37,344 bases of DNA from Conidiobolus incongruus B7586 (lineage: Eukaryota; Entomophthoromycota; Entomophthoromycetes; Entomophthorales; Conidiobolaceae): assembly GCA_000697335.1 (NCBI GenBank), contig JNEM01012323.1, positions 1 to 37,344 of the forward strand. Reading direction: 5' to 3'. The translations under genes were made by a program, and so were the position numbers. A model generated the notes under the pieces. The model was not told the origin of the DNA and ran no database searches. It was given only the letters and a program-made list of their open reading frames with translations. Below are positions 1 through 12,299 of the stretch, one piece after another (position 1 is the stretch's first letter; the number at the start of each line of letters is the position of its first letter).

Positions 1-1154
1 TTATTTTTAACTTGTATTAATAATATAGTTTACAAAAACTTATTAATTTATATAATAATTTTAAAAAATTTAAAATTAAATTATTTAAAATAATTCAAAA
101 AAACTACCATATCTAGTATATTCAATAAATTATAAGTTCTATAATTATAATTGCTTTAGATAATTAAAAAATTAAATTATAATAAAGATAATATTTATAA
201 AAAATTTAATTGGTTTTTAAATTATTAAATTTATATTTTAATAAAAAATTATATTTTAGGTTTTAAAAGCTAATAAAAAATATAGCTAAGAGTTTTAATA
301 ATAAAAGGCAATAGTGATTTTAGATTATATATAATTATTTTTGTAAATTATATTTCAAAATCTTTTTTATTTTTAATTTCAAAAATATTCTTATTATTTA
401 AAATTCAATATATTATCATTTTTATTATTGAATTAAATATCAAAAAAATAATAGCTTTGGCCAATAATAATTAACAATATATAAATTTTTTTAATATTAA
501 GCTATTAATAATAATGTAAAACATACATATTACGACCCAAGAGAGTTAAATATATCATTTCAAATATATGATTCTTTTTAATTATTAATTTGATTTATTA
601 TCAATATTGGTATTTCAAATTGGATGTCATATTTTAAAATGATAATGTACTGATATTTGATAATTTTATTTAATTATTAAGTTCAGAATTAAACTAATAT
701 TTCATCTAAAATACCTTTCTAAAAGCTATAATTACATTCACATAACGTAAGAAATATTTTGATGATTATTTTGAGAATATTTAATTCATTTATTAGCTTT
801 GGATTAATCTCAATATTTTGTTAATTTAAGCATTTATTGCGAAATAATTTCTTCTTGAATATGGTTGATATAGAATAATATTTTAATTGATCAACCAAAA
901 TCACTTATATATAGTCCATTGACATTATTATTATTGTGATATTTATAATAATTTAACAAAATTTTGAGTAATATTTTCAATTATTATTCATTGTTGTTAT
1001 TGACACATTAATCAAGTTAATTTGAATATTCTGTATTTAATAAATACCACAAAGTAATAAAGTCCTGCTATTTCCACCATAAATGAGAGATATATGATAT
1101 ATTTCAAGTTTTTAGTTTGCCATTAATATCTAAACCTAGTTTAATATGCTCCAT
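1..1154. other. AT-rich intergenic stretch, no gene seen
   Basis: I read all six frames and found no credible open frame, tRNA-like box or clear repeat. Base composition is overwhelmingly A/T with short homopolymer runs. It is probably intergenic desert leading into the decayed coding relic that begins near 1155. Confidence 0.6.
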
Positions 1155-2335
1155 TTGCTTCCAACAACTACTTATACACATTTATTCACGAAGTAGTTTA
1201 AGGGAAACCAATTAGCTATCGAGCTAAACTCCTGATCAAAATCTTCAACAAAGGTCACTAACACTCACTAATTCCTTAAAGTATTACACCAGCGAACTCA
1301 AAATCTTGGTTTGTGATATATGTTTATTACAATTATATATGAATCAGTTTAACTTGAGCGAAAGAAGATGAAATTGGACCTGAAGTAAGCGTTGCTTGAA
1401 TATAGTTCTCAAAAAAATTACAATGATTTTATAAATTAGAATTATTTGTTGAACCCTGAAAAAGATATATCTAATAACTTTCTTATATGCTATCAAGATA
1501 ATAAAGATTTAAATCTTATTCATCAGTTATAAATTTTTCATTTTTCAAATTTAATATCAGAAATTAGAATGAAAAGAAATTAGCTCAAATTGGCAGGTTT
1601 AAAATGTTCAGAATAAGAGTTTATTGAAGATGGACAAAATATATTGTATGGGTCTGGTCAGAAATCATTAGATAGTTCCATATGTTTATTTTATCAAAGA
1701 TTTCAATGATGTTGTGCAATATAAATTTAATGATAACTGAGTAGACTATATCATTTCAAATTCAGAGATACCTTAAATTACACATGAATAGAGTATTATT
1801 AAATATCATCAAATACCTGCTTGTTTAATTAGACAAAATACTATTATATTACAATTTAGAATACGTGTGCAATTAATTTATTGTGAAATTAATCTAAAAC
1901 TTAGGAATAATTAATTGAAATTAATTCAATTATTGATTGAAATTTTTTCCTCAGTAAAAATGTAAAATACAACAAAAAAAATTATTTTTTTTTGAAATTT
2001 ATTCAATATTAATTAAATCTTATCTTAATAATCATCTCATATAAAATAATTACTCTCATTAATTGTACCATTCAATTCTATTTGAACATAAATAACAAAT
2101 ATAACATATCCTGTTCATTACCCTCATAGCATTGAATACTGATGTTAAAATAATCACGGTCAATTTTCCAAATCCTAATAGGATTTACTCATCTAATTTT
2201 ATCTTTAAGTTTAACTAAGCAGTGGATGGCTTCAAGGTTTCACTAAAAGGTGTAAAATTGACAATAAAGGTGGACTGAGTTTTGAGAAACAGTCTAATAT
2301 TCAAGTTGATCTACTTTTAAAAGTTAAAGACTTTT
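1155..2335 (+). pseudogene. Decayed coding relic, possibly a HECT-type E3 ubiquitin ligase
   Basis: From about 1155 to 1728 one plus frame reads as soluble protein-like sequence, for example NYLLNPEKDISNNF near 1440 and FIEDGQNILYGSGQKS near 1620. It is interrupted about eleven times by stops, mostly TAA/TAG where CAA/CAG (Gln) would fit. The reading continues in a neighbouring frame at about 1741-1920 (IPACLIRQNTIILQFRIRV). Near 2154 SRSIFQ followed by a Leu-rich stretch and KQW, then GFKVSLKG at 2228-2251 and IDNKGGLSFEKQSNI from 2257, resemble the start of a HECT domain, where a W.V.F.GEG..D.GG..RE segment is usual. The large HECT ligases have an IP..(I)R.R...LQ..N type linker just before it. 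The seven or more stops and frame changes rule out an active gene under the standard code. The HECT assignment is by eye and tentative. That it is eroded protein-coding sequence is somewhat firmer. Confidence 0.38.
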
Positions 2336-3395
2336 TCAAACAATTAATTGGTCAAAGTTCAATATTAATATTAATATATTTTGTTTTATTTTAAAATTGT
2401 GCTGATTGATATTAATATTTAAATCCTATAAATTAATGGCAGTTGATTAATTGATTTTAAAGTACAAGTATATTTGAAATAAATTCAATTTCAATGATCT
2501 CAAAAGTATTTATTTGCTAACTTTTTTATTACATAATTTCTCAAAAGTATATATTGTGAAATTTAATTTGGAATCATGCTCATATAATTGAATATATTCA
2601 AATTAAATGCTTGAAAAAAGTAATAAATATTTTTTGAGGTTAGACAGATAATTAAAATATTAATAAATTAAAATTAATTTGATAATTATATCATTGTGAT
2701 TATATCTATTCAGAATATGTTATTTTAAAATAGATTATCAATTTTTTCTGATTCCTATTGATTAAAGATTATAATTGATATTCGTTTTAACTGGACCAAA
2801 TTTCACTTTATATAATTCCTGGTTAGATGATTTAGTATTTTTTAATACCTCCTTAACATAAATTCACTCCCATCTATACAATATACAATTATATCTGGGT
2901 ACACATTTTTTCAAAACTTACCCCTGAATAATTTGATTCAAACCAATTTATTTACATTTTTTTTGGCTTTATATAAACTGAACTAAAGTCATGATTGGTG
3001 GAATCTTTAGACTTCCTCACATGAGTAAAAATTTGACTATCCAAATATGATTTTAATGATAAAAGATTAAGACTCAATTAATAACTTAATTCATATGAAT
3101 AAATATTCAAAATAGAAATAGCATTAAAATTAAATAAGAAATATTTTTAACATTAAAAATTTTATATATTTAAGTTAAAATATATATATAAATCTAATTT
3201 GATAATTTTTCTCAATTCATAAAACCTAAACTTAACCCAATTTAACGAGCTTATCGCATGAATTTTATCATGGATTAAAAATTGATCCAAATATTTCGTT
3301 GTAGTACTGCATGTGATACAGGTATAAATAGTAGTTATTCTTCCCAATATTCAATTCAAATTTCTAAATTTTTTTTCTATATTTTGTTGTGGGTG
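2336..3395. other. AT-rich intergenic stretch upstream of the first permease
   Basis: No continuing HECT-like reading could be followed here. The segment should contain the promoter and 5' leader of the permease at 3396. TATATATATA-like runs near 3180 are possible TATA elements but are indistinguishable from background. Confidence 0.5.
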
Positions 3396-4732
3396 ATGAC
3401 GACTATGGATCAAAATATTCACTCGTCGAAAAATACTTTAGAAGCTCCCAAGTGCGCTGATTCAATTCACAAAGATGTGGAAATCGCCGATGATTTGCCC
3501 AAGAGTTCCGATTTTGGTACCTTTGTCAATCTTATTTGTACTTTAACCGTAGGATCGGGTTTCATCATGCCCACCATTTTAAAATTGGGCGGATGGGTAT
3601 CGATCGCGTATATCCCCCTGTTCGGTCTTTTGGCTTACTATATCGGTGATGTAATTATAAGACTCATTTATGCCCGTCCCGGTAAAAGAATTGATGATAT
3701 TGGTGAAACTGCTAGAGTTGCTTTTGGTCTCAAGGGTTTTTGGGCACTTAGAATTTTGATGCATATTCCACTTGTCATTGCTGTTGCTTACTATGCAGCT
3801 CTGTTCTATGTCAATATTCTCGTTATATTGTCCGGCTTCGGAGTCGATGGCACACAATTGATGCCCCAATCAGTTTGGATGTTGATTATTATTGGTGCCA
3901 TGGCTATACCCTACTTCGTTATCAGAAATATTGCGGATACCGTCTACACTTCGTAAGTGAATATTTACTAATATTTTGACATTAATATTAATTTATTTTT
4001 AGCACTCTCGGCCTCGTCAGCGTCATTGTTCTCACAGCTCTCGTATTGAGCAATGGTGTCACACCCACAACTGAAATCACTCAATCTGTCTGGATTCCCG
4101 CTCAAATCCCCCGATGCATGTCCTTGGTTGGTCTTGGATTCGGTGGTTGTATCGTATTCCCCCATCTCGAAGGTACTATGAAGAACCCTCATCACTGGCG
4201 CCCTGTATTCGGTGCATCCATCGCATTCTGTACAGTTTGCTACCTCTTAATCGGCAGTTTCGCCTACTCCAAATTTGGTGAAAGCGTATCGGATGCTTTA
4301 ATTGACATGTACCCTGAAGATGGTTGGACATTGACTGTTTCTATCATTACTACATTACATTTATACGTTGCATCACTCATTCTCCTCAGTACATTCTCTG
4401 CAGAATGGGAGCCCCTCGTAATCCCCAAATCTATTTCAACTGGTCCCAAATCTTTCATCGCATCTCGCGCAGTTCGTCTCATCCTCATTGCCCTAATTTG
4501 GCTCCTCGCCAGCTTCGTTTCGTCCATCTCAGTCATTGCATCAGTCCTAGGTAGTTTCATTACGGTCTTGATGATATATTTCTATCCACCATTGACTCTA
4601 CTCAAAATGATCAAGAATGTAAAACCCGTGGAAAAGTACTTCAACTGGTTCCTCGTCACCATTGGTACTATCTTTGGTCTCTACTGCTTAGGTTTGAGTA
4701 TTTATGACATTGCAGTAGCGCCATCACTCTAA
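3396..4732 (+). CDS. AAAP-family amino-acid permease, copy 1 (two exons)
   Basis: Predicted multi-pass transporter of the amino acid/auxin permease (AAAP, Aa_trans) family, which moves neutral or other amino acids across the plasma or vacuolar membrane; the substrate cannot be read. Exons are 3396-3952 and 4003-4732. The 50-nt intron has a GTAAGT donor and TACTAA branch. The joined frame gives 428 codons including the stop. A hydrophilic N-tail of about 45 residues precedes KSSDFGTFVNL and the family's first-helix signature (VGSGFIMPTILKLGGW). About ten or eleven hydrophobic helices follow, and GLGFGGCIVFPHLEGTMKN is the second conserved block. ATG 3396 is preferred because the upstream in-frame codons are Cys/Phe-rich and look like leader; ATG 3405 is an alternative. 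The paralogue at 7174-8524 is roughly 70% identical by eye and shares the intron position. Confidence 0.9.
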
Positions 4733-7173
4733 TGGCACGTTTTGTACTCAATTCACCAAGTATATATTCAACATATTTATTTAACAATTTAACTAACATT
4801 AAAAAAGTGGATTAAAATCATATTAATAAAAAGAAATATTCTCAATCAATATGTCAAATCATTATTTAAATAATATAATTTGTTAACTATCTGGAATTAG
4901 GAATTAATATGAGAATTTCAATGATAATATGGAAGAAAAATATATTACAAATTTGTGGTATAAATGATTCAATGATCAAATATAAATTTATAGAGTGATA
5001 TAATTAATTTTAAATCAAGATTTGGCAAGTATAACTAATAGAATTCAAAAATATAAATTATATTAACTAAACCAGTATTTTAAGACAATTTAAATAAAAC
5101 TATTCAATATTTTAACAAGTTTTAGTTATATATTTTAGTAATTTTAAATACTATTCAGACTAATTATGTTTAATTCAACCTTGTGACTTTACCATATTCA
5201 TTTATTTTATTTTTTTGATCTGAGTGTAAAAATTATATATAAATTATAATTATTACATTTTAAATTTATTTATTTTATAGATATTTAGTTTTCAATCAAT
5301 TTATCTATATATTTAAAGGATTTTATATGAATGCTATGAATAAAGTCATTTGGTTGTCACCAATACTGTCACCATGATCTTTAGACTTTGGGACTATATT
5401 CATCTTGATTAATCTCTATAACCTTACACCTAATTCGCGCTATTTTTTTCAAATTAATACAAATTGACAAAGATCATAATTTTTCATTTCACTAATCAAA
5501 CAACTAACCCAACTTCAATGACTAATTTTCACGAAGATATAAAATAAATTATATCAATTTTCAAATTTTAGAAAATATTTCTAGCTGATCAATTTCTCTC
5601 AATAAAAACCAGTTTGGGTCCGAAGTTTCTCCGACCATTTTTTGAGTGGAGGAGTTTAAATTCAATGTTGAACCTCTTATAGATGTCTAAAAAATTTTCT
5701 TGAGATTTTTTAGCTAATATGTTTGAATAAGTTATAATATCATTTTTATTTTGGCATTATAAATATGTTATGTATTGAAAGAGAATATTATGAAATAATA
5801 TTGTTCCTTATTCCTTTGACAATTTTTATAATTATTATCTAATAAAATTTAAATTTCAGTCATGGCTAATTACATGATATATCAGTCTAATAAAATATTT
5901 TATCAATTTTAATTTTTAAGCTCAGGTGTTTTATTTAAGAACTCACGGAATAATTTTGAGATATTGAGCATTAATATTATGTAGTATAGATTAATTTGAA
6001 ATTAATACACAATTTTGAAATAATATTTAATATATTAGTTTTAAACAATTATTAATAATAACATTGAAATATTTACACAATTTAATAATAATGTACAGTA
6101 CCTTTAATCCTTTAATGTATTAATATTATTAAATTTATAATATAATTCAAAATTTAAAAAAAATATTAAAATATAGTGAGCATATTATTCAAAAAGATTG
6201 AATAGACGATGATCCAATCATTACGTTTTTGTTCATTGTTAATTATAATTTGAATATAAATAAATCATCAAATTTAATGTGTTAATTTTAAGAAATTATA
6301 TTGAAATTATGCTATTATTTAAAAAAATTAAATATCAATATAATTTAATATTTTAATTTTTAAAAACAAAATTTATTAAATTAAACAAAATATCCTTTAT
6401 TTCAATAAATCATTATAAGCTAAATTTATTCAAGTAAGAGATAACTAGTTCAAGTGACAAAAATTACAATTGATTTTGTTCAATAACCATTTATTATCTA
6501 GTAAACAAAGTTGAAATGTGAATATTTATTCATCATCTACTAAAATTATTATATTCGATTCGTCATATAAATTTTAACTTTTTTGAAATAAAAATTTTGT
6601 TACACTTTGATGCATTTTGAAGGAATGATTATTTATAATAATATTTGACTATAATTTGATTTATTTTAATTAACCTGATGAAAAATTTAATATGTTATCA
6701 AAATATATTAATCAACAATAGTTATTTAATATTAATATTGAATGAATAATATTTCAAATATATTCTATATATTGCTAATTAATTAAATATTAATTTGATA
6801 TTAATATTAATATTAATATCTTAATAACTTATTGAATAATAACATATATTTAAGAATTTTATAATATTTCTTAATAATAATATATATATTATTAAAGTAT
6901 TTTAACTATTAAAATTTTATTAAACTTTAACAATTCAATTATATATTAAAATTTTTTTAATTTTCAAATTTTAATAACTTAATATTTAAGTTATAATATA
7001 TTTTTAGTAAATTTTGAAGTTGTAATTATTTTTATAATTTAAAATTTTTATGTTTCAAAGTGAATAACATTAAATAAATTTTAATTATTAATTATTTTAA
7101 AAGAATAATATTTTTTTATTATATTATATTAAATATAATTTATATTAAATTTACTATACAATAATATATATCA
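4733..7173. other. Convergent intergenic spacer between the two permeases
   Basis: About 2.4 kb of A/T-dominated sequence between two converging genes. It should hold both 3' ends. A slightly richer patch at 5320-5700 has short coding-like runs but no recognisable protein; the remainder (5700-7170) is nearly pure A/T with no structure I can support. Confidence 0.5.
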
Positions 7174-8524
7174 CTAAATATTAACTGCATCATAAATACT
7201 CAATCCAAGACAATAGAGGCCGAACGCTGTGCCAACAGTCAATAAAAGCCAATTCAAATACTTTTCCAAAGGGTTGAGATCATGCATCATTTTGAGTTGG
7301 AAGAGATTCGGCACGAAATAAACTAATAGAACAGTAATAAAGCTACCGAGCACTGATGCAATGATGGAAATTGTTGATACAAAACTACTCAGAAGCCAGA
7401 TGAGTATTAGTAAAATGATGCGGATGGCTCTTGAAGCTAAGAAGGATTTGGGTCCTGAAGAGATGGATTTGGGGATAAGTAGAGGTTCCCATTCTGCAGA
7501 GAATGTACTCAAAAGGATAAGAGATGCAACATACATGTGCAATGTAGTAATAATAGAAACTGATAACGTCCATCCGTTTTGTGGATACAGATCTAAGAGT
7601 GTGTCTGTTACACTTTCGCCAAATTTGGAATATGCAAAAGCTCCGATTAATACATAGGAAATAGTACAGAATGCGACGGATGCTCCGAATACGGGTCGCC
7701 AGTGGTGAGGATTCTTCATTGAGCCTTCGAGGTGTGGAAACACGATGCTTCCACCGAACCCGAGGCCTGCCAAAGACAAGCATCGAGGAACTTGTATACC
7801 AACGAAAATGGTATGAGTGATTTCTGGTGCAGGAGTAACTCCATTGCCCAACATGAGCACGGTAAGGGCGATTGCGCTAATAAGTCCAAGAGTACTAAAA
7901 AACAGTTAATCAAATGATTTATATATCATAATTCAAGGGTACTTACGAGGTATACACAGTATCACCAATATTTCTGATAACTAAATAGGGCAAAGCCATC
8001 AAAGCAATAATTATCAGCATCCAAACTGGTGTATTCATCAATTGAGTACCATCAATTCCAAAAGCTGATAAAATTACTAATATGTTAGAGTAAAATATAG
8101 CTGCATAAAACGCTACAGCAATGATAAGAGCTACATGCATTAAAATCCTTAAGGTCCAGAACGCTTTAGGACCAAATGCTACGCGTGCAATTTCTCCGAT
8201 ATCTACGATCCTTTTGCGGGGAATGCAGTATATGAGTTTGATTATCACATCACCAATATAGAAACATAGAAGTCCAAATAGTGGGATATAAACGAGAGCT
8301 ATCCAACCTCCCAATTTGAGGATTGTTGGCATTACGAATCCTGAACCAACAGTCAAGGTACACACAAGATTCACAAATGTGCCAAAGTCGGAGCTCTTAG
8401 AAGATATGTCAGCAAAGGCTGAGTCAGGTTGGAGAAGATCCGCAGAATAGGGACCTGGTACATCATCGGTTTCAAGGCTAATAGTCAATTGATTTTTATT
8501 CAACATTTTCTCAATTAAAGCCAC
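7174..8524 (-). CDS. AAAP-family amino-acid permease, copy 2 (two exons)
   Basis: Second copy of the AAAP amino-acid permease, on the opposite strand. Exons are 8524-7947 and 7894-7174. The 52-nt intron (7895-7946) has a GTAAGT donor and interrupts the same Ser codon after TVYT as in copy 1. Joined length is 432 residues plus TAG. The N-tail (LNKNQLTISLETDD...) differs completely from copy 1, while the membrane part from KSSDFGTFVNLVCTL onward is closely conserved, including GLGFGGSIVFPHLEGSMKN and GLYCLGLSIYD near the C-terminus. ATG 8524 is taken as the start; ATG 8506 (MLNKNQ) is equally possible. The divergent tails, where such carriers are often regulated or sorted, and the intact frames suggest two functional genes and not a gene plus a relic. 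The substrate is unknown. Confidence 0.9.
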
Positions 8525-9055
8525 TTAAAAAGTAGCAAATTCCAATTTCATTTAATTGGTGGGAATTAGCTTAGTATTTATAATATTTTATGATAATTTG
8601 AAACTAAATGAATTATGCCTACAAATTGAAATTAAATAAATTATTCTTTGAATTTATGTCAACCATGATCATAATTCGGGTATTACAAAGATATTTTTAG
8701 GCAAATTAATAAAATATGGCAGTCTATCACAGATTTAACTCGTTTTTCTGGTGCCTTATTACCTTATATCAATAGATTATGTGATATTTTGGTTAATCCA
8801 ATTTTTTTACAAATATGCTAGTTTCTACATTAAATTACTTATAAGTTATGATTCAAACTTTACAATTTATTAAATTGATTTAAATGATGATTACTTTATT
8901 CTATCTATTATATCAAATTAATTCTTTTATTTTTATTATAATAAATATTATTTTATTAATGCTATAATCTTCAATATTATCCACTATATTGACAGGTAAT
9001 AATTTAGAATTAAGTGCCCAAGTCATCCACCTGAATGTAATTTCAGGTTTAATCA

Positions 9056-9104
<49 letters not shown>

Positions 9105-9657
9105 TAGTAATATTTAAATTTATTATAATAAAATTAATATAAATAAAATTTTAAAAATTATATATTAGAAATTTATTAGAGAATTTTTATTTTAAAAAAT
9201 TATTATAAATTAGATATTTTAAATATAATGAAAAGTATTAAATATTTAGTTAGTATAAAATTATTATTCAAGTAATGTAATTAAAGTTAAGAGATTTAAT
9301 TAATATACTTTCAGTGATTCTAAATAAAAATTAGTTAAATATTATATTTAAGTTTTATAAAATCTAATTTAATTAAAAATATTTTTTTAAAGCATAGTTA
9401 TTATTAAGTTTAATTTGTGGCAATTAATTGCATTAAAAATTTAAGTTTAATTAATTTTTAAAAATTAAATATAAAAATTAACTATTATTTACTTACCATA
9501 AATGTAATCAATTTCTTATTTTTAATTATTTTCTTACAATCAATTTAAAGGAATTTTTATATTTAAAATAAATTTTATAAGTTCCTCACACGGCAGATTT
9601 AAAGATTTATCATATGCTTTCTGTCGAGATTTCTTTAGGGTATGTTTATTATCAATG
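8525..9657. other. AT-rich intergenic stretch upstream of permease copy 2
   Basis: No supported gene. It contains the promoter side of the permease and one trinucleotide microsatellite (listed separately). No conserved motif could be recognised. Confidence 0.5.
9056..9103. repeat. (AAT)n microsatellite, about 16 units
   Basis: Uninterrupted run of AAT/ATA triplets about 48 bp long, ending in AATGTAG. It is the longest trinucleotide tract in the window and probably length-polymorphic. No coding frame crosses it. Confidence 0.95.
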
Positions 9658-9900
9658 TTATCTCTTATTTTTGGAATCAATATTCTCAGGATTGGTGGCT
9701 TTGATCAGTTCTTGATTTGCAAAATAAGTTCCAACTGTCATTTTCGTATTAAATATATCTATAGACTTTTTCTGATTAAAATAATTAACTGCTTTGTACT
9801 TATATTGAATTTTTTGATATTCGCAAACATCAATGTTGAAATTAAAAATCCAATTTATTTTCAAATGCTCTAAATCCTCTATGATATACTTCCCCTAATC
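9658..9900 (-). pseudogene. Short minus-strand coding-like relic, unidentified
   Basis: A minus-strand frame of 68 codons (ending at 9658) gives a polar, protein-like sequence with stretches such as KMTVGTYFANQELIKATNPE. No start context, splice sites or homologue could be recognised. It is followed on both sides by clusters of stops. It may be part of the same decayed locus as the frames at 10567-11020, since all lie on the minus strand, but no link could be shown. Chance openness in A/T-rich DNA is a real alternative. Confidence 0.2.
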
Positions 9901-10566
9901 AATCATTACATCAACACAAACCTTTAGTTTTTGAGAACTGAAACAGTTTGTAAGTATTTCAATATGACATATATGAGTTAAGTCATTGGAATGATTATGA
10001 CGACAATTTTTAAAAAGTAATAAATTTTCTATTTTCTTTTGGATAACCCTATTATGATCTAGTTCAGATACCAATTGAATAGGTTTATTATAATTATTTC
10101 CAATATAATACTATTATAAAGAATTTTTTAGAAAAAGAATACTTTTAAAGAATCAAAGTATTTCTACTGACCTATTCTTTAACTCTCATTTAGACCGCTA
10201 AGTTTAATTATTATTAATTTCAATTAGAATTAAGTATATAATCAATATAATTTTTATAAAATTTTAATTAATATTTATTTGAAATTATAATTAATTATAA
10301 ACTACCTGTTACATACGAAATATTCATAATTAATTCTATAAATAGATATTGAATGAGATTAATAATGAATATCTAGGTGAATTTATCTTAAAAATATTAA
10401 AAATATTCATTCAGCAATAATAATTAATTAGCTTGCTAATCTTCAATGTTTTTTATTCATATAATAAGTTGGCAAATTGAGTCAATTATAATTGGTTATA
10501 ATTGATCTGTTTCAATTTATGATATATATTACCTTGTTCATTAATGACTAAATGAATAAGTGCTAA

Positions 10567-11020
10567 TTATAAAAAATTTTTACTTAATCCTTTTTCCTGG
10601 CTTAAATTATCATGATGATTTCTATATTTATTAACCGTTGGGACTGGCTCGGAGGGATCTGTTATTGACATTGCACTGTGGTTGATCTGATAAGAATTGT
10701 GAAGAAAAGGATTAATTTTACAGTTCTCATAGATAGATTCACCCAATTCAATTATAAATTTATAGTCTTTCTCAATAACAATTTCATTTCCATAAATTAT
10801 ATTTTTTTATCACATTCAAATGACCAAAATCAATGATAATTAATTTAACTATACATTTTATAAAAGTAGATGATGGGTTATTCCTCAAATCTAGAAAAAA
10901 TATACTGACAGATTTCTTCATATTACAAATATTAAACACAATTAACTTTCTTGGCTTAGCAGTATAGTTACACCATTTAAATTTATTTGATTTTAAAATC
11001 CATTCTCTATCAATCCTGGA
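10567..11020 (-). pseudogene. Minus-strand coding relic in two adjoining frames, unidentified
   Basis: Two minus-strand frames of about 78-79 codons abut. The first (11020 to 10787) contains KFKWCNYTAKPRKLIVFNI. The second (10806 to 10570) contains IIYGNEIVIEKDYKFII and ITDPSEPVPTVNKY. Such lengths without stops are unusual in DNA this A/T-rich, and the residue mix is that of a folded secreted or cytosolic domain. Neither has a convincing ATG or splice signal, so this looks like an eroded gene fragment. A faint likeness of the second part to ML (lipid-recognition) domains was noted but is too weak to name it. Confidence 0.3.
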
Positions 11021-11628
11021 TCACAAACATTAATCAATTTGAATTGATATTTTTTAATTCATTATTGAAGAAACAATTCAAGTTTATTGATTTTAAGCAT
11101 TTAGTACATTTTATGAAGTTTCGTTGGTTTTTTAATATCATCCCATTTAAAATTATAGTCTATTTAATACATTAACAAGAATTACAAAATACTGAACTTG
11201 ACTGTTATTTATATACAGATTAAGCATTCATTAAATGTGACAATATTGCGTTGAATAAATGCCATATTATATAGAATATCAGTAATACTAGTGATATTGG
11301 TAAAATATAATATGACTATATTAATAAAGTTTCACAAAATCAATTCAGCAAAAGATATAGCTAATAGATTTAAATATATAGTTATGTCAATTCATATCAG
11401 ATGAATAAAGGAATTTAGAATATCTTTGATTTATCAAATTAGTATAAATTTTATAAAATTCTGATTCAATTATAAAATCAGTTTCATTTAAATTATATTT
11501 GAAATTTGAAAGAATATAATATTAAAATGATAAAATATCAAATTTATATTAAAAATATTGATATTGTAATAAAAGTTAGTATTTCAATATCAAAGTCATT
11601 AAAATAATTTAATCAATTTTATATCTAT

Positions 11629-11841
11629 TTAAATTGATATTAGTATTGATATTTTCCCTATTTTTTCATCAGCATAATAGTAGATATCTGGGAATACTCC
11701 AGTCTTCCCACTATTTAAAGAGCGGCATTTTTCACATAACTTAATACAACGTAAAGTGCAATAAATTTTCAAATTACACTCATTGCAACTACAGATACGA
11801 GTGAGATTTAATAATGTGTTATACTCAATATTTCTAATCAT
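11629..11841 (-). CDS. Small Cys-rich frame with zinc-finger-like spacing (70 aa)
   Basis: An ATG-started minus frame of 70 codons with seven cysteines clustered in 23 residues: C-x-C-x2-C-x5-C-x3-C-x3-C-x2-C (ICSCNECNLKIYC, then TLRCIKLCEKC). This spacing resembles a treble-clef or B-box-like zinc-binding fold, but no family is recognised. It may be a tiny gene, one exon of a larger gene, or a surviving fragment of the minus-strand relics further left. The stop follows within A/T-rich sequence. Clustering of seven Cys in DNA this poor in G/C is unlikely to be random, which is the main support. Confidence 0.33.
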   Translation of the reverse strand: MIRNIEYNTLLNLTRICSCNECNLKIYCTLRCIKLCEKCRSLNSGKTGVFPDIYYYADEKIGKISILISI

Positions 11842-12299
11842 TGTAATTTAATAATAGAAAATTACTTTCAGATGTAAATATTGACGAATATGTAATTTTC
11901 AATAGTATTAACAAGTAATTATATTAATAATTATGATTAGGTTGAAATTGGAAAGAAAATTAATGATGATAAATTGATAAATTTAAAATTATATATCAAT
12001 AATATATATATAATTCATACATAATAATTACTTAATGAAATTGAATTTTAGCCAAGTCCTATTTCAATTGAAGTTCAAATAATGTTGAATACTTTAAATA
12101 TCAAATAAGATAATTTTATTCATTAAATATAATTGCATGTTATATTAGTTAATGAAATTGTTTTAACAAATAAATTATTCAAGATTTTTATAAATTTTAA
12201 TTAATTGATTATAATTCTGCTAATTTCTCAAAATTTTTATATATTTAATTTTATTATAGGATTTTTGTTTAAAAATTTTTAATTGATATTATTGAATCC
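11842..12299. other. AT-rich intergenic stretch, no gene seen
   Basis: Nothing recognisable in any frame. It lies between the small Cys-rich frame and the phosphatase-like relic. Confidence 0.5.

Noticed and set aside
1155-2335. A live gene using a variant code in which TAA/TAG mean glutamine
   Set aside because: All intact genes in the window avoid internal TAA/TAG, end in standard stops and use CAA/CAG for Gln. The region also needs frame changes, so decay is the simpler reading.
5320-5700. Third, decayed AAAP permease between the two intact copies (a run resembling DFGT..F.NL..LT near 5390)
   Set aside because: Only about a dozen residues match, and the strongly conserved block that should follow (MPTILKLGGW) is absent in all frames.
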